From assembly GCA_009996555.1 (NCBI GenBank), contig JAACZX010000133.1, positions 1 to 6,788 of the forward strand: a stretch of DNA of 6,788 nt, written 5' to 3'. Position 1 is the stretch's first letter. Every line of letters begins with the position of its first letter. The position numbers were made by a program, and so were the translations under genes. The notes beneath the pieces were generated by a model. It did not search any database. It was given only the letters and a program-made list of their open reading frames with translations, and was not told where the DNA came from. Positions 5,613 to 6,788 of this stretch are shown piece by piece. This stretch comes from Chitinophagaceae bacterium (GTDB lineage Bacteria > Bacteroidota > Bacteroidia > Chitinophagales > Chitinophagaceae).

Positions 5613-6101
5613 TTATGCAAAGCCAACGAGTTCTTCTGCGCAGGTTGGCTCTATTGTTTCAATGGTTTTTTCTTTGGGTTCATATTTTCCGGGAAAGGCG
5701 GTGAGGATATTTCCTTTTGCATCGGTGAAGACTGTGAGGCAGTTTGTGTTATTGCCGTGTTGATCGTAACCTATGATGCTGTCGCACTCGAGTATGCGGT
5801 AGGTACCTGAATGATTGTATGCTTTTTGTTGTGTGCAGTCTTTTGCCTGCCGTATATAGTCGAGTATGCTGCTGATGGGTATGCAGAATTTTCCTGCACC
5901 GGGATGGCGGGGTATTTTAGGGTAATGCCGTTCAAGGATGTGTACCAATGCTGCAACACTGAGATAGTAATCGAGTTTTTGTAATTTCTTTTTGCCCATG
6001 TGTGGCACGTGGGTGAGGGCAGCTGAAGTGAGATCGCTGATCCATTGCTGGATGTCGGCGAGGGTGTAGAGGAGGCGGATGAGTTCCGGTTCGGAATACA
6101 T
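5613..6101 (-). CDS. Unrecognised protein; possible BECR-fold RNase toxin-like domain
   Basis: A 162-residue protein without signal peptide or membrane segment, starting MYSEPELIRLLYTLADIQQW. I do not recognise the family with certainty. Residues 1-60 are mainly helical. They are followed by LVHILERHYPKIPRHPGAGKF (His54, Arg58-His59, Lys71-Phe72), a helix SSILDYIRQA, a strand YRILECDSIIGYD, and the final strand pair CLTVFTDAKGNILTAFPGKY (121-140). The order H..L.RH, K-F, helix, strand, then 'TVFTD..G.I.TAFP' resembles BECR-fold nucleases (barnase/EndoU/colicin E5-D/RelE-like) at the C-termini of polymorphic and phage toxins. This is pattern resemblance, not a demonstrated match. No immunity or antitoxin gene is visible next to it; upstream is about 400 bp of non-coding sequence. 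The start at 6101 follows an A-rich leader. That it is a gene is likely; the function is tentative. Confidence 0.7.
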   Translation of the reverse strand: MYSEPELIRLLYTLADIQQWISDLTSAALTHVPHMGKKKLQKLDYYLSVAALVHILERHYPKIPRHPGAGKFCIPISSILDYIRQAKDCTQQKAYNHSGTYRILECDSIIGYDQHGNNTNCLTVFTDAKGNILTAFPGKYEPKEKTIETIEPTCAEELVGFA

Positions 6102-6284
6102 AGTTCTGAGTTTTTAAGTTTTTAGTTATTGGTGCTAACGGATTCCAGAGATAAATGCTGTGTGCCACAGCTATTCGTTCTTTTGTTCCCGAGGTTTTAT
6201 TATTGACTTGTTTGAAATGAATTTCTGTGTAAGAGGTTGAGTAATTGATTGCCTGTTGAGGTTGTTGTTGCAAGTGTTTCTGCT

Positions 6285-6310
6285 TTTCTTTTTGCTTGTC
6301 CAAAAAGAAA
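6285..6310. repeat. AT-rich inverted repeat TTTCTTTTTG/CAAAAAGAAA
   Basis: A perfect 10-bp inverted repeat around the loop CTTGTC, followed by a second CAAAAAGG. From memory, this CTTTTTGCTTGTCCAAAAAG word is a widespread intergenic repeat in unrelated bacteria. It generates false protein strings such as LFVSFWTSKKK when translated. Confidence 0.7.
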
Positions 6311-6321
6311 CAAAAAGGACC

Positions 6322-6378
6322 CCGAAAACCAATGTATCCCGACGCTGCGGCCGGGATCTTCGACAGCCTGGTTTTCGG
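6322..6378. repeat. Two-tier hairpin element
   Basis: An outer perfect 10-bp stem, CCGAAAACCA (6322-6331) with TGGTTTTCGG (6369-6378), encloses an inner 6-bp stem, ATCCCG (6336-6341) with CGGGAT (6352-6357), around the GC-rich loop ACGCTGCGGC. It sits directly beside the AT-rich inverted repeat and may form one element with it. It is downstream of the frameshifted gene on the minus strand, but no T-run follows to make it a terminator. Confidence 0.65.
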
Positions 6379-6501
6379 TTAACGCCCTGATTTGAATTTG
6401 GTGCTACTGTAGTGAATAACAGATGTGCATTCACGATCATCCTATGTGCAGCGGTTAGACTTATTACATGCACGCTGCCTGTTTGAGAATACTTCAATCT
6501 T

Positions 6502-6788
6502 TTAGAGTTTTCGGCGGGGTTTGCGGAACCATTTTTTGAACCATAGTTGCAGTAGGCATCGAGCAGTTTGTTGTTGCTGTTTTTGGGGAAGAGCATGCCC
6601 ACTGCATCCATTTCTTTCAACATGAGGCGGAGGTCTTCTTCTGTATAGTGTTGCTGGCCATAGCCGTGTGCAATAAAGTAGTTGATGAGGTGTTCTTTGG
6701 CTTCGTCTCTACCCTCCCGTTTCCAACTGCTGCAACTGAGGTTGTCCATAAAATCGATAATGAGTTTTTCGGGTTCTTCGTCTACCAA
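6502..6788 (-). pseudogene. 3' end of an unrecognised gene, apparently frameshifted
   Basis: The reverse strand from the window edge encodes VDEEPEKLIIDFMDNL..EAKEHLINYFIAHGYG..YTEEDLRLMLKEMDAVGML..LLDAYCNYGSK, an acidic helical cytosolic-looking segment I do not recognise. In this frame the coding quality collapses after a run of six A (6532-6537) and the frame runs on for over 100 codons through repeats. One base shift at that run gives K-K-W-F-R-K-P-R-R-K-L and a stop at 6502-6504. This is a plausible basic C-terminus for a protein of this kind. So the gene has probably lost one A, or the sequence has a homopolymer error. The run in frame reads A AAA AAT, also a possible -1 slippery site. 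The true start lies beyond the window; the TTG at the edge is probably an internal Leu. Confidence 0.6.

Larger units (their letters stand above)
6102..6501. other. Gene-free stretch with inverted repeats
   Basis: 400 bases upstream of the 5613-6101 gene. An open frame continues through it from the gene at the right edge, but its translation (ending LFVSFWTSKKKSRNT and onward) reads through a dispersed non-coding element and is not credible. The stretch holds two inverted repeats (6285-6310 and 6322-6378). A weak TATCTCTG near 6145-6152 on the minus strand lacks an upstream TTG box, so I do not call a promoter. Confidence 0.6.

Noticed and set aside
5478..5706. CCGGGAAGGCGGTGAGG at 5478-5494 nearly repeats 5689-5706, and both read LTAFP on the minus strand, suggesting a second toxin-gene remnant
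   Set aside because: Similarity does not extend beyond about 18 bases, and the 5478 copy lies in a low-complexity CCTTCCCGCC-like tract. Chance or simple-sequence origin is more likely.

Overview
The window looks like chromosomal DNA of a Bacteroidota bacterium, most likely from the Chitinophagaceae or a near relative. Three things suggest this: lipoproteins with short Bacteroidota-style signal peptides; translation starts preceded by A-rich leaders with no Shine-Dalgarno sequence; and candidate promoters of the TTTG / TAnnTTTG type. Dispersed intergenic repeats of the 'ACCACAGAGACACAGAGGCACAGAG' kind and the 'AAAATCCAATGTCC' kind are also common in environmental Bacteroidota. The placement is inference; there is no rRNA or other marker gene here.

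Left part, minus strand, read right to left from 3942 to 1: a glutamine-synthetase-fold amide ligase (2593-3942); a repeat-filled 418-bp gap; an APH/choline-kinase-fold phosphotransferase (1113-2174); 34 bp further a HAD subfamily IIA protein with a non-canonical motif I (221-1078); and 86 bp further the start of a small lipoprotein that leaves the window (1-134). The last three are close enough to be one operon. The ligase has its own candidate promoter at 3964-3994. A second candidate promoter (2218-2247) lies inside the repeat upstream of the phosphotransferase. Ligase + kinase-fold + HAD suggests small-molecule metabolism, but the substrate cannot be read from sequence.

Centre: a 787-bp divergent intergenic region (3943-4729) holds a four-unit A-B-A-B composite repeat array (4015-4516) plus a different dispersed module (4517-4573). 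Related repeat ends also bracket the 2187-2563 gap, so the ligase gene is flanked by directly oriented repeats. Several long open frames through these repeats, rich in Phe/Trp/Leu/Ile, are artefacts.

Right part: a plus-strand NTF2-like lipoprotein (4730-5275) with a clear intrinsic terminator (5298-5325); a gene-free stretch with a CTGTCAGGT inverted repeat (5326-5612); a minus-strand 162-residue protein (5613-6101) whose layout resembles BECR-fold RNase toxins, tentatively; a gene-free stretch with two inverted repeats (6102-6501); and the 3' end of an unrecognised minus-strand gene (6502-6788), apparently frameshifted at a run of six A. No tRNA, rRNA, CRISPR array or recognisable transposase was seen.
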